64,000 bases of DNA from Antedon bifida. Lineage: Eukaryota; Echinodermata; Crinoidea; Comatulida; Antedonidae. The notes under the pieces were generated by a model. It had not been told where the DNA came from and made no database searches. It saw only the letters and a list, made by a program, of their open reading frames with translations. Below, in pieces: positions 21,287 to 34,200 of the stretch (the stretch's first letter is position 1; each line of letters starts with the position of its first letter). Where the stretch lies: NCBI GenBank assembly GCA_963402885.1, contig OY727098.1, positions 1,483,001 through 1,547,000 of the forward strand. The letters run 5' to 3'. The position numbers were made by a program, and so were the translations under genes.

Positions 21287-22110
21287 ACACGCGCGTTATT
21301 TACCCGGTAAACGCACTTACGCCACGAGTCTATGGTTATTATCTTGTTGCTACGGAAACGCACTTAGAGCAGGATTTAAGTTCCATGTGTGACGTGTACA
21401 GTGTCTTACTAACTATACTAACGCATAGATCATTCTCAATACGAACAATAATTTAAAAGAATCAAAGGCTTTATTTCATAAGTAAACCATCCTAATTTAA
21501 ATATTCCGAAAATAAAAGCAAACAACATGAGACTGCTGCTCTTTCAGTGAACCCGTGGGATTATGCCAATATAATCATGCTAATACGACTAGTCCTTGTA
21601 TTATTTTCTCATTTATATAATTTTCAACATGATCAATTTGATGGTGAAATATAATAATATTAAAAATGTAACTTATTTGACTGGAATATGATGTCATAAT
21701 TATATTTATCTATTTTTAATGTGGAATGTCGAAAAATAAGTTTTATTATTCGTGAAATTTCATTCATTACATCGTTATGACTTTATAATCATTCATTTAG
21801 CGTGATAACACGCATTGTTTGAAATAGGGCTTTGTCAATCGGGTGGAATTGAATCATACTTGTTTACTGCGTACTACGACCAGTTATTTTACCGGAATTG
21901 CGCATATTTGCATATGAATAGTGGAGGCAATTTCACACTAAACTCTCCGCCGCCAGCCAGCAGAAATCCTTGTTTATGTTCATACGCTGCACAAAGGGAG
22001 CCATATTGTGCGATCGTAACATAGATAAATCGCAAAAACCGGTCCATTTTTATCAAGGAAACTACTTTTGTGATATTTTATTAGCACATGGTGTGAAGGA
22101 GGCAGAGGGA

Positions 22111-22122
22111 ATGGAAAGCTGA
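22111..22122 (+). promoter_or_regulatory. Three-codon upstream ORF before the MUSK start
   Basis: ATG GAA AGC TGA sits 9 nt upstream of the MUSK ATG and has an A at -3. Such a minimal uORF could lower translation or act by reinitiation; this is inference and requires that the 5' UTR covers it. Confidence 0.4.
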
Positions 22123-22131
22123 CCAGGCAGA

Positions 22132-22204
22132 ATGGACCATTTGGGATGGATGTGTATCCTCCTCTTTCTCAATGTTACGCGACCAATTTCCTGTGACGGC
22201 GGAG
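22132..22204 (+). CDS. MUSK: MUSK exon 1: start codon and signal peptide
   Basis: ATG GAC CAT starts a 24-codon stretch with a hydrophobic core (WMCILLFLNV) and a plausible signal-peptidase site after PISC or CDG. It ends GGAG|GTGAGT in phase 1, matching exon 2 (30223, CC TCA CCC). Upstream at 22111-22122 is a three-codon uORF ending in TGA, which also shows that no ATG in that frame extends the protein. This start was chosen because it is the only nearby one giving a signal peptide with a matching donor. Confidence 0.8.
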
Positions 22205-25200
22205 GTGAGTGAACTTCAGTCTGTTTCGGAAGTGTGGGGCTGAACTTTAATGGAGGTTTTAAGTGTTTAGTTTGACTTAAATTTATTAGATGGTATGAGT
22301 GAATAATTAAATAGTCAACATGGCTAACAGGTCTGCCTCCTACCTGTAATTCTAATTCAAGTTAATTACGTTATTATTTATATATAAAAAAGTGTATAAA
22401 CGGTGGTCGAAAAAAGGGCGCTAGTTCCGTTTCGCACCTGTCACTTATTTCGATTCAAAATTTGTTAAGTAACTTTATCGTGAGTACCACACCTTAAAAT
22501 TAGGCCTCAACAATACTTTTATGAAGGATATCACACAAAAAGTAACAAATAAATCCTTTAAATTGATGAATTTACAGACGTGTTTCTCGCACATCGGTTC
22601 GTGAATTTCGCATACTCCATGTTCAATGTTGTTGTTTCTATGGAGCGCCAAAAGAGCAATCATAATAGAGGGTTAAAAACTCGGTATAATGCGTATATTT
22701 AATGCATTTATTGGTGAAAATTACGTTCAATTTTAACATATTTTGTCAATGTCAATGCAAAAAAAATGTTACTGTTGATACTGTACATGGTTTTCGCAGT
22801 TTTCGTTAATATTTAAGAATGAAAATCGACAAATTCATCATCATAATTACACTCTTAGTCTTAGGCCTAGGCTAGGTAGTGATGCTGATTTAGGCCTAGG
22901 GTCGACGGTTGATATTTGAAAACAGCACATTATTAGCAGTAAAATGTTACAGCATTTTTATTGACAAAATATATTAAAATTAAACGTGTATTTCAATAAT
23001 CGATGCATTAACAGAAGACGCATTTCACTGAGTTTTTAACCATCTATTATATTTGCTCTTTTGGCGCTCCATAGAAACGAAAATAGTGAACTTCGAGGAT
23101 GCTAAATTCGCGAACGGTATGCGAGAAACATGTCTGTAAAATCATCAATTTAAAGGATTTATTTGTTGCTTTTTATGTGATTCTTCTTCATAAAAGTACT
23201 TATGAGGCCCAATTTTAAGGTGTGGTATCCACAATAAGTTACTTAACAAGCTTGGAGTCAAAAGGAAGTCGAAATAAAAACAGGTGCGAAACGGAACTAG
23301 CGCCGAAAAAAGTCAGTCGAAACTAACAAGTTAAGTAGGCCTGTGGATGGCTCGCCACCACAGTGCGGTTACAGAACAAAACTTTGGTATACATGGTGTA
23401 CACTCGCTTTAAAAACACTTGACATAGTCTAGGAATTGTTTTTCTTCGTAATAATTAGTTATCCGCTTGGTATACCAAGCGGATAACTCCTTGTAATTGT
23501 ATGAGATCAATATTTTTTTTCTGTATTATTCTTCTTTCCTTCCTTCCTTTTTGTGAGTCGTGTTCCTCTAAAATGTGTAAACATAACATTTCATAACTTT
23601 GACAACATATGGGCATTTACGTGAAGTTGTGCACCTCCTATTTTTGAATGACGTCATAGTTGCGCAACGTGACTTATGCGCAATTTTATGAATTTCAATG
23701 ATTGATCATAGATTAAAAACCAAAAGTCATTTAGTATTGACACTTTGACAAAATTTAAGTCATATCAGGGGCAAACTTTCTACGGATTAAAAATGGCATG
23801 TTTGACAAGAAGTTACGCGCGCACGCGCATTTAAAATTTCAAAATGCGCAAAATTAATTTCTAATCAACTTTTTACGCGTTTCTTGTCATTTTGAGCATG
23901 TCAAAAATTCCCACGGGCGCGCAATTTTTTATGCGCGCGGTGCGCACATAGCGTTAAAAACATATTTTTTTCTCTTGAATTATATTTTTCAAGCCTTTCC
24001 CAGTGATTTTGAAAACAATTTAGACCTTTTCCAGTTTAAATAACGCCATACGAACACGTTGAATTAGACAATTCGTGCGCGTTTTTTATGAAAAAGCTTA
24101 AAAAATCGTCAAAATTATGTCTTTTTTTAAACAGTCATAGTTTCTAAAGTAAACCGTTAACCGTTTATTTTTATTACAAAATCTAGAAGTTGATGAGTTG
24201 TAGATATCGGATCATGCATCAATAAGGCTAAAAAAACATTGTGACGTCATCGTATGGCCACACGAATGTAAAATATAGGATTTTTGTCTCTTTCGTTATT
24301 GCTCATCACATTCAATGGAGCGCATCGCGCTTATCTGTATTCCTTTTTCTCCTACATTTATATATTGTGTAGGTCAATCAACTTTCTTTAGCATGAGATA
24401 AAAATATTTTAATTTTTATGACGTCATCATGCCTAAAAATTTTAATTACGTGGGTCATTAATTTCATCTTTACAGTAAATTTTAATCTGTAATAGCTCGT
24501 AAGAATAAAATGTGATAATCACGATTAAAACGTTTTCTGGAAGCTATTGGATTGTAGATACGAATTCATGTAAACATTTTGCCAATCGGATGTTGTGACG
24601 TCATCATATGGCCAGTTGAATAAAAAAAGTCGTATTTTGATATTTTGCGTAATAGTTCATCACATTTAAAAGGGTGCGCATCTATATTTTACGTATTCAA
24701 ATTTCTTCTACACGTTAATATGTTGTTCCTGAGATAATTTCCTTTTGAAATTGCTATCTAAGTGTTTCATTTTGATACCGTCGCCATGTTAAAAATTGGA
24801 ATAAATGGCGGGTCCCGTAATTTCACCTATTCTACACTGTATGTAATATGTATACAGCTTATACTGTTTGCATGTATATACTATATGACACAAAATTCAG
24901 CACTAACAGCATGTCATATTCTTCAGTTCTTGTCATAATGCCATAATCTTTATCTGTGTGCAATATTCCAACGTATGACGTGCACGTGGCGTTTGTCGTG
25001 GTGCGGATAACTAACTCGTCAAAGTGACGAGTTTCATGTCTAGTTTTTTCTTATTTCTTTCTCCCTCATTTTTGTGTCTCACGTATCTCAAAAACTTGTA
25101 AACATAACATTTCATAACTTTGTCAACATATGGGCATTTACGTGAAGTTGTGCACCTCCTATTTTTGAATGACGTCAGAGTTGCGCAACGTGACTTACGC

Positions 25201-28200
25201 GCAATTTTATGAATTTCAATGATTGATTATAGATTAAAAACCAAAAGTCATTTAGTATTGACACTTTGACAAAATTTAAGTCATATCAGGGGCAAACTTT
25301 CTACGGATTAAAAATGGCATGTTTCACAAGAAGTTACGCGCGCACGCGCATTTAAAATTTCAAAATGCGCAAAATTAATTTCTAATCAACTTTTTATGCG
25401 TTTCTTGTCATTTTGAGCATGTCAAAAATTCCCACGGGCGCGCAATTTTTTACGCACGCGGTGCGCACGTAGCGTTAAAAACATATTTTTTTCTCTTGAA
25501 TTATATTTTTCAAGTCTTTCCTAGTAATTTTGAAAACAATTTAGACCTTTTCCAGTTTAAATAACGCCATACGAACACGTTAAATAAGACAATTCGTGCG
25601 CGTTTTTTATGAAAAAGCTTAAAAAATCGTCAAAATTATGTCTTTTTTTAAACAGTCATAGTTTCTAAAGTAAACCGTGAACCGTTTATTTTTATTACAA
25701 AATCTAGAAGTTGATGAGTTGTAGATATCGGATCATGCATCGATAAGGCTAAAAAAACATTGTAACGTCATCGTATGGCCACACGAATGTAAAATATAGG
25801 ATTTTTGTCTCTTTCGTTATTGCTCATCACATTCAATGGAGCGCATCACGCTTATCTGTATTCCTTTTTCTCCTAAATTTATATATTGTGTAGGTCAATC
25901 AACTTTCTTTAGCATGAGATAAAAATATTTTAATTTTTATGACGTCATCATGCCTAAAAATTTTAATTACATGGGTCATTAATTTCATCTTTACAGTAAA
26001 TTTTAATCTGTAATAGCTCGTAAGAATAAAATGTGATAATCACGATTAAAACGTTTTCTGGAAGCTATTGGATTGTAGATACGAATTCATGTAAACATTT
26101 TGCCAATCGGATGTTGTGACGTCATCATATGGCCAGTTGAATAAAAAAAGTCGTATTTTCATATTTTGCGTAATAGTTCATCACATTTAAAAGGGTGCGC
26201 ATCTATATTTTACGTATTCAAATTTCTTCTACACGTTAATATGTTGTTCCTGAGATAATTTCCTTCAGAAATTGCTATTTAAGTGTTTCATTTTGATACC
26301 GTCGCCATGTTAAAAATTGGAATATATGGCGGGTCCCGTAATTTCACCTATTCTACACTGTATGTAATATGTATACAGATTATACTGTTTGCATGTATAT
26401 ACTATATGACACAAATTGACAGAATTCAGCACTAACAGCATATCATATTCTTCAGTTCTTGTCATAATGCCATAATCTTTATCTGTGTGCAATATTCCAA
26501 CGTATGACGTGCACGTGGCGTTTGTCGTTGTGCGGATAACTAACTCGTCAAAGTGACGAGTTTCATGTCTAGTTTTATTATTGTGTTAATACTGATATTA
26601 AATTTGATGATTTTATTTCCACAGAAAGCAAAAATTAAATCAAATGTTATATTGGGGATTCACCACACCTACCTGGGACCCACCCACTAAATCTTTCACC
26701 TTATCTTTACAATACAATCACATCAAATAGGGTGTTGCCAACAATTATATAATGGCATACTTACTTGGGGTTAGCAGCCCCACCCTGGACACTTGTAAGA
26801 CTCCATGGCAAAGGTTTGGGAAAGCAAAAGTCTAATTTTAGATATTGAACAATGAAAAAGAAGCCACTTGGAGAACAAATCTTTGTGTATATATAGCAAT
26901 AACAAATTGCATAAAAAATGAGTGCATCAAACATTGAATTAAATCCAATGAATGATGACAGGAGATATTACGAAAGTACAAAATATTGTGCACTGTCGCC
27001 AAAGAATGAATAATACTAACAATAATAATTTTTGTTAAAATAAAATAATTTAATTTGAAAAATTATTTTGTATACTTACAGTTGGACCATACAATGACCA
27101 TGAACTTATAAATTATCTTATCATTATATAATGAAAAACAAAGATATAAAACATAAGTTAGAGTTTTATGTTGGCAGTTAATGTTCATTACTAATGCTGG
27201 TATTATAATGATGCTTTGCTAGTAGTTTGTAGTGTTAGTAGATTTCTAAAATAGCCTGCCAATAAACTAATAATAGAAAGACTGAGTTACTATTCTGTTT
27301 TTAGGGTGGGTTACTAAAGATTAGGGATTACTATAGAATAGTGGGTTAGCCCTACTATTATAAAACAAGTAAGTTACACATTATTTTATTTAACTTTATT
27401 TAAAAAAAGCTAGATGAACTTGGCTATATATAGTTTAGTCATTTACATTACATTAATGCTATTCGTAGAGTGAAGATGTGTTAATTGTTAAATTTGACCA
27501 GAAAGTGTTTTTTGCACTTTTTGTAACCTCCCGAAGAATGAATAACATATGACCAAGCTACAGTATTAAAAACTATTGTCTGCATACTGTACATCTCATA
27601 GACTCTCTTCTCCCAGACGTGCTTTGGTGTCTGAGCATGCCAAGTCCGAGTTTACAAATTCCAATTTGTTTCGGCCTTAGTACTATAGCTTCCGCGTGAT
27701 ACAGTTTCCTAATGTGTCCGTCCGTTGAACATAACTGCCTAGGCGTGGCGCGATAAGTTATAAGATGTTGGTTGCCATAAAATAAAGAAAGTCCAACCTG
27801 TGCTTAACATGGCAAATTATGTAACAAGGCCTTTCATTGATGCTTAATAAAGCTCCATCTACACTATCAATGTGACAAACAAAGGTGTCCATATATGGAC
27901 ACGATGATACCATATTTGGGCATATCACCACCATATTTGGGCACATCACACTAGTTTGCTAGTGTAGACAGAGCTTAATAGATGTTTCAATGTAAAAGGC
28001 TTAGTTAAAATAACACAGCTGTGCTCAGGGGATTGATCGCTGCAATTGGATAATTATCTTTAAATTAAAATACATCATTTATGGTTATAACAATGATATA
28101 TGAAACTGTGTCAAGACGATGAAAAAAGTTGCCTATCTGGGTCTGGCTTTCTTCCTAAAAATTTGAGACAAAAGTGATGAATTAAACACAAGTGTGCAGT

Positions 28201-31200
28201 AAAACCATAATATACAGTAATATGAGAGAGCATCCATATCACTCATGCATCTATTTTATACATTTAACAATGAATGAATGAACCGAGTACAGTTCAAATT
28301 TTTACTGATTTTTCGTCTTTGAATATTTTTATTTTAAACAAATATGTTATTATTGCAATATTTAGTTAATGGTAGTTTTCAATTATATTGATCTTGACAA
28401 GCGTGAAATGCCACCTACTGGTATTGGGGAGTTTATCGTAATTGTGAAACAGACACGTGCCAGCCAAATTAGGACATTTGGAAATAATTGAAATACACTA
28501 CTGTACATTTTAGTAATTACTGTCAACTATGGATAATCCTAATGTATCCCAATTTCAAAATTATAAGATTCCTTGTAATATTATATTATTTTTTTTAGGA
28601 GTTAAAATCCATGGATTCGCGCTGCTCATTTAGGCATTTATATTCAAGAGAACGGAAGCATTAGGAAACAGTTACCATGCGGTACATCGTTTACTACGGC
28701 TAAAAAAAATTTGATATTTGGAAACTCGGACGTCTGGAAAAAGAACATTTGCTAATAAATATTTATATTGTAGACGGTAGTTATTGTGAGATGAGCGCCA
28801 TTTTTTGTAAGAAATTCTAGCAAATTTCTAAGATTTTATAAGATTAGGAGGCCAAAATAATTGAGAGACCAAACAGTGGTTTACTGAAGATGTTGTCAGT
28901 GTACTGTACTTCGATTTTATTTTTTGATTTTTTTCTTTATTGCTTATTTTTCGGTTATTTCCCATTTATAATGTGAATACAAATACCCAAGGGGTAAATA
29001 AACTGGGTTGAGGACAGCACCACTATTGTACTTAAGCAATCTTTATGAAGATTTAGTTTTAGTTAAGTTATGGTTGAGTGCCAAGATGTTTAAACAGAAC
29101 AAAGAGGTTATAAAAAGATTCTTGGAGTGGGAGTAAGTTGAAAGTGTAGCAAAGCATTTTTACACAAAACTTTAAACTTTCAATCCATAAATAATGTTTA
29201 AAAAACAGTAGACAGATAAATCATGAAATGTAATTGAAATAAGAGTTTTGTGAATAAAGTCCAAATCTGGTTTGTCAATTAAAACATAGTTGATGAATTT
29301 CTAAAGGAAGATCACTAATTGTGGGAAAAATAGACCATGCATAAAATTAATCCAGAAAATGTTGTTGTTATTCTTGTTTAGTCTTTTGTATGTAGATAAT
29401 ATTATCTGTGTTGTTGATACAGATCCTGGCTGTAATTTGTTTGTTGGTTTTCAATGCATATCTAATATGTATTGAGCCATAAATCGTGCGTGTGTTTCAC
29501 CTCTAGAAATCCCCATGTGGTGAGATTGTTGGATAAACAAGTTTGTGTATCAGGCACAGATTGTAGTAAACAGCAGGCTCATAGTCAAGTAGCAAAGTCG
29601 GCAAATTCCTTTGCTTTTGTACTGAGCTGAATGAATGACAAAAGCAGATGAAAAAGTATTTCTGTTTCACTAGGCTATTTCACATATTTCTTGTCTACAG
29701 CAAACATTGTTATAGGTCCAATCGAATTATGATTTATTGTAATAATAATATTGACTGTCAAAAAATACTTTTAAATTGTGGACAGATAACTGAAACATAT
29801 TACTATAGTACTTACAGGAGGTACTGTATAGTAAATTATTCACTAAGATTCTCAACGACGATCTACACATGACAATATCAGCGTATATACAGTATGTATC
29901 ACATGTGATGCCTGTATCGTGGAGGGTTTAGTACAGGCATCACATGTGACACTATATCATGGAGGTTTTCTTTCCTTCAGTATGATACTGGGTAAATGAA
30001 ATTGATTTGTGATGATTTAAGCTTTCAGTTGCATTCAGTTGGGAATTTGTAAAATGTTAGAAAAAAATAAAATAATACTCTATCTGTTTGTAAACAATAA
30101 TTTTAACATGCTGCCAAGTTTATATGTCACCTTTTAACAGTTTATACTAGAATGATATTTTACATTGCAGCTAGAAATTCTTTGCGTTTGATTATAAAAA
30201 GGGTTATAATTGTCTTCTTTAGCCTCACCCGGTCCAGTAAAGTCTTTGACAACGCAAGCCACTCAAATTGATTCAGGTGTTAAAACTCCAGATAAGAAAA
30301 ATGGAACACCAGGACCAGGTGGTAGCCAGCCTGCCGGCGTGTATATTTCAGAAATGCCAAGTCTTTCATGTAAGTGATTTTTAAATCTTTACAAGTGACC
30401 TGCAAAGGTGTGCTCACAGAGTTGATCAGGATGTAGGAAAAGAGGATGGAGAAAAAGGGGGATGGAGAAAAAGGGGGATGGAGAAAAGGGGGATGGAGAA
30501 AAAGGGGGATGGAGAAAAAGGGGGATGGAGAAAAGGAGGGTTAAGAAAAGGAGGGTTAAGGAAATACATATTGTATACGGTCAGTGTCAGTCAAAGGTAC
30601 AGGCTTTGATAGGTTCATATGTCACAGAATTTGCATATGTTTGCTATGTTTCATATTCATTTTTTAAGTTGCCACCATTTAATTTTAATAAAAAAAAAAT
30701 GATTCTGAATACATTTCTTCAAGCAGCACCAGTGTTTGTCAAGCATCCTGAGAATAATACCAAAACAGTTCTAGCGGGGCAGAACATTACTTATCACTGT
30801 CAAGTGGCGCAAACCCCAGAGGTCATAGAAATATGGTGGGAACACAACGGGGAGCGCATTCTAACAAGACAGAGAGAAAAACTGAAGCTTTCTTTACTGA
30901 ATGTCACTTTAGAAGATTCAGGAAAGTACCAGTGTCTAGCTAGGAATAATTATGGCACTGTGAAATCGGATATGGTGCTACTTACAGTAAATAGTGAGTA
31001 CTCTTCAATATTTTACGCACGGTGGTATGTTTTAAAAATTAATATCCAGTAATGTTGAATTACTAATTACAGATTAGAAATAAAAGACTGCTTTCTATAA
31101 AGTTTTGGAATATGATGAATTTGGAAAGTGAAAACTTCTGATATCGTGACTTATCCATAAACCTAGACTTTGACTTCCTTTCTAATCACCCTTATTGGAC

Positions 31201-34200
31201 CACTATAAGGGCTGTTCAGACTTAGATATTTACCTGGGTAAGTTGGTTCCTACCCATCAATGTTTAACAGCAATTACTGTGTCCAATTTGTAACCCGGCT
31301 GAATAACTAAATCTAAATTCACATTCATTTATTTATTATATAATTATATAATCATTTATATTATAAATTTGTTTAAAGTTAAGTAAACATAACATAGGCC
31401 ACAGTATTACAATAATAATGATTTGTAATCCTAGATATTTTAATGTCCTCTACTAAATTAAATTTACACCAAGTTGAATAACCTTACTGCAGTGCTTGCT
31501 GTTGCGGCAATAATTTTTTAACAAGAGGCAATTGATGATTGAAGTGTTAGCTGAGGTGTGTTCCGTTTCCCAGCCCTTTACTTGCAAAGATTTAACAATA
31601 AACCAGCAGGTACCGCACTAAACAATACCATTTTTATTATCTCCTGTGGTTTCTGTAATGTGTTTTTCACAAATTCCAATACCTAAAAGACATATTTAGA
31701 CTGCCATACCTTTGGAATGTTTATTTTTGACATGTTAACTGTCGTTGGACTCTAAACATTACAGAATCGTCTTTTATCATTTACGATGTTTTGTGCTAAG
31801 AATATCTTGGGACAACAAAACAAAGCAATAAAATGCTAAACTCATTCATAAGAAAATAAAAGCTTTCTAAACAAGATGATATAAAAGTCTTATAAGGAAA
31901 GATTGATGGCCTAAGAAGACTAGGTTATCATAGTTTTACCGATAAGACCTTGCAAGAATATACAAACCAAAATATGTGGAGTGCAATGTTCTCCAAATTT
32001 AGAAATTAATTCTGGACAAATGAAGTAGCGATTGCTATGATATAAGACTGTGGCAGATCAGGGGAGGATTTAGAGGGGGCCCAGCCGGCTCAGGCCGCCT
32101 CTAAATATCGCAAATTGTAATGCAATAGATAGTACATCAAATTAAGTTCAGCACTTCATTTCACTACTTTCAGATCTGCCACCCCCCCCCCCCCCCCCCC
32201 TATTTCATAATCTTGGATCTGCCACTGAAGATCAAGGATATGTTGATGGCAAAACTGGTAGAGCACTGGAGTGTCATCACATTAGGCTGATAGTTTATAT
32301 CTCCTGTACTGTAATAGAACTGCATACTAAAACTATAATATTAGCTAATTATGCTGTGCAGTTAATGTACTGTACAAGCCATTCAGGATTTTATGACCAT
32401 TTTACTTAACTGTTTAACATAAAAGAAGTCAATTTTAGCACTTTTTTCTCCTTTTTTAAACATCTTCTATAGATTTTCATGCCATACATTTGTACATTTT
32501 GGAAAGATATTGATAACTCAAAAACATCATTTATCTGGTCAGGTGTTTGCCCTACTGGGACGCAATTGTAATTATTACTGTATATATTAGAATATATTGT
32601 AATTCTTGGGTGGGACTAGAATCACTTACTTTTTTTCGCAGTAATTAGTATAATTCAGAGTATGGTAAACATCTGACCAATTATCTTGGCTCCCTGACAC
32701 AAACCAACTTCTACAGTTACATAATTATTTCAATGCGTTTTTTTTTATTTATTTACATTTTTTTTTAATATCTAAATCTATAAATGTTTACACATTGATT
32801 TAAAACAAATGTTGTATCATTATATGTCATAACATGAATTACTTACTATTAGGCAATGTTGTTTTTAATGAATAGTGCCAGCAACAATAATCAAAGGTCC
32901 TGGCTTCAACAATGTAGAATATGGCAAGAAAGTCAACCTAACATGTGATGTGATTGGATATCCAAAACCAAAAATTACTTGGAAAGAAAGAGGAAGTTTT
33001 GTAAGTTCAAACTATCATATTACTTATTTAATTGATAAATGCTACACACATGAAGGGGTGGGAGGAGGGGCGGAAGAGAGGAAGCAAGGTGGTGTTTTCA
33101 TCAACTCCCCCAAATGTCGATTGTTCTTGTGAATGTGTTAATTGACTTGTATGATATAAATTAAAGGAGTCAAATTTCGACAGAAAGTTAGAACCATAAC
33201 CCAAATTGGTGCCATGATCGAACATGTTACCCTTTGTGTTTCTTAATCACTCTACCACATTATAACCAAATAAATATGAATTGATATATTCCTTGAAAGC
33301 TTTTCATTAGATTGCTTTTGCAGATGTAACAATGTTGATAATTTAATTCATAAATGTAAAAGCATGCAAATGTATACTTTTTTTTCATAACAGACCTATG
33401 AATAGTATGTCATTTTATATATGATTTTATATTTAATTTTATATTAAAGAAAATGGATTACAGCACCGGAAAACCATATAATAAACCTTATCTGATAGTG
33501 ACTGCTGTGGGGCCAATAAACTATACATGTGTTGCAGAGAACAAGATCCGGATCAGTTCTACTAGAGAATTGAGGAGCTTTGTGGAGAAAGTCGGTGTTA
33601 TCAAGATCTCTGATCGTCCCGAGTAAGTATTTGGTAGTGGACGGCGAAAGTAAGGCCTGGAATTACATGTAGCTACATGTAGCTACATGAATAACTAGAT
33701 TTGAACTCGTCACTTTGACGAGTTCGGGTTATCCGCGCAAACGCAACATGCACATACTTAACTATATGAACCTCGACAATTATTATGCCATCCTATGTCA
33801 TGAAATAAATATGTTTACAGTGCTGAATTGTACCTATTATGTAGCATACACCATATTACAGTATTTTACAAAATAAACTGTATATGTTGTGTAGCATAGA
33901 CAAAATTACGAGACCCATCTTTTAAATCCAATTTTTAACACGATGACGTCATAAAATTGACATATAAAGATAACAATTTTAGAAGATAATTATCTAAAAA
34001 TTTACATTAAAAGAAATTTGAAGAATTTTGGCAACGTAAAAGTGAGATGCGCTCTCGTTTAAACGCAATGAACTTTTACGCAAGAGATGAAAATATGACT
34101 TTTTGAATTCAACTGGCCATATGATGACGTCACAACATCTGATTGGCAAAATATTCACATCAATTCGTATCTACAATCCAATAGCTTCCAGAAAACGTTT

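Larger units (their letters stand above)
16742..22131. other. Intergenic region between cadherin and MUSK
   Basis: No exon with matching splice sites and protein similarity was seen on either strand. Contents: element 17039-17419, 29-bp minisatellite, C homopolymer, 60-bp tandem, MITE-A copy 8, nested MITEs 20964-21286. The MUSK promoter should lie in the last part (about 21300-22110), which has no repeat I recognise and no clear TATA box near a start site. Confidence 0.6.

Noticed and set aside
30462-30726. N-terminal Lys/Gly-rich extension in frame with MUSK Ig1
   Set aside because: It is the purine-rich tandem repeat of intron 2; a better exon start with matching phase exists at 30727.
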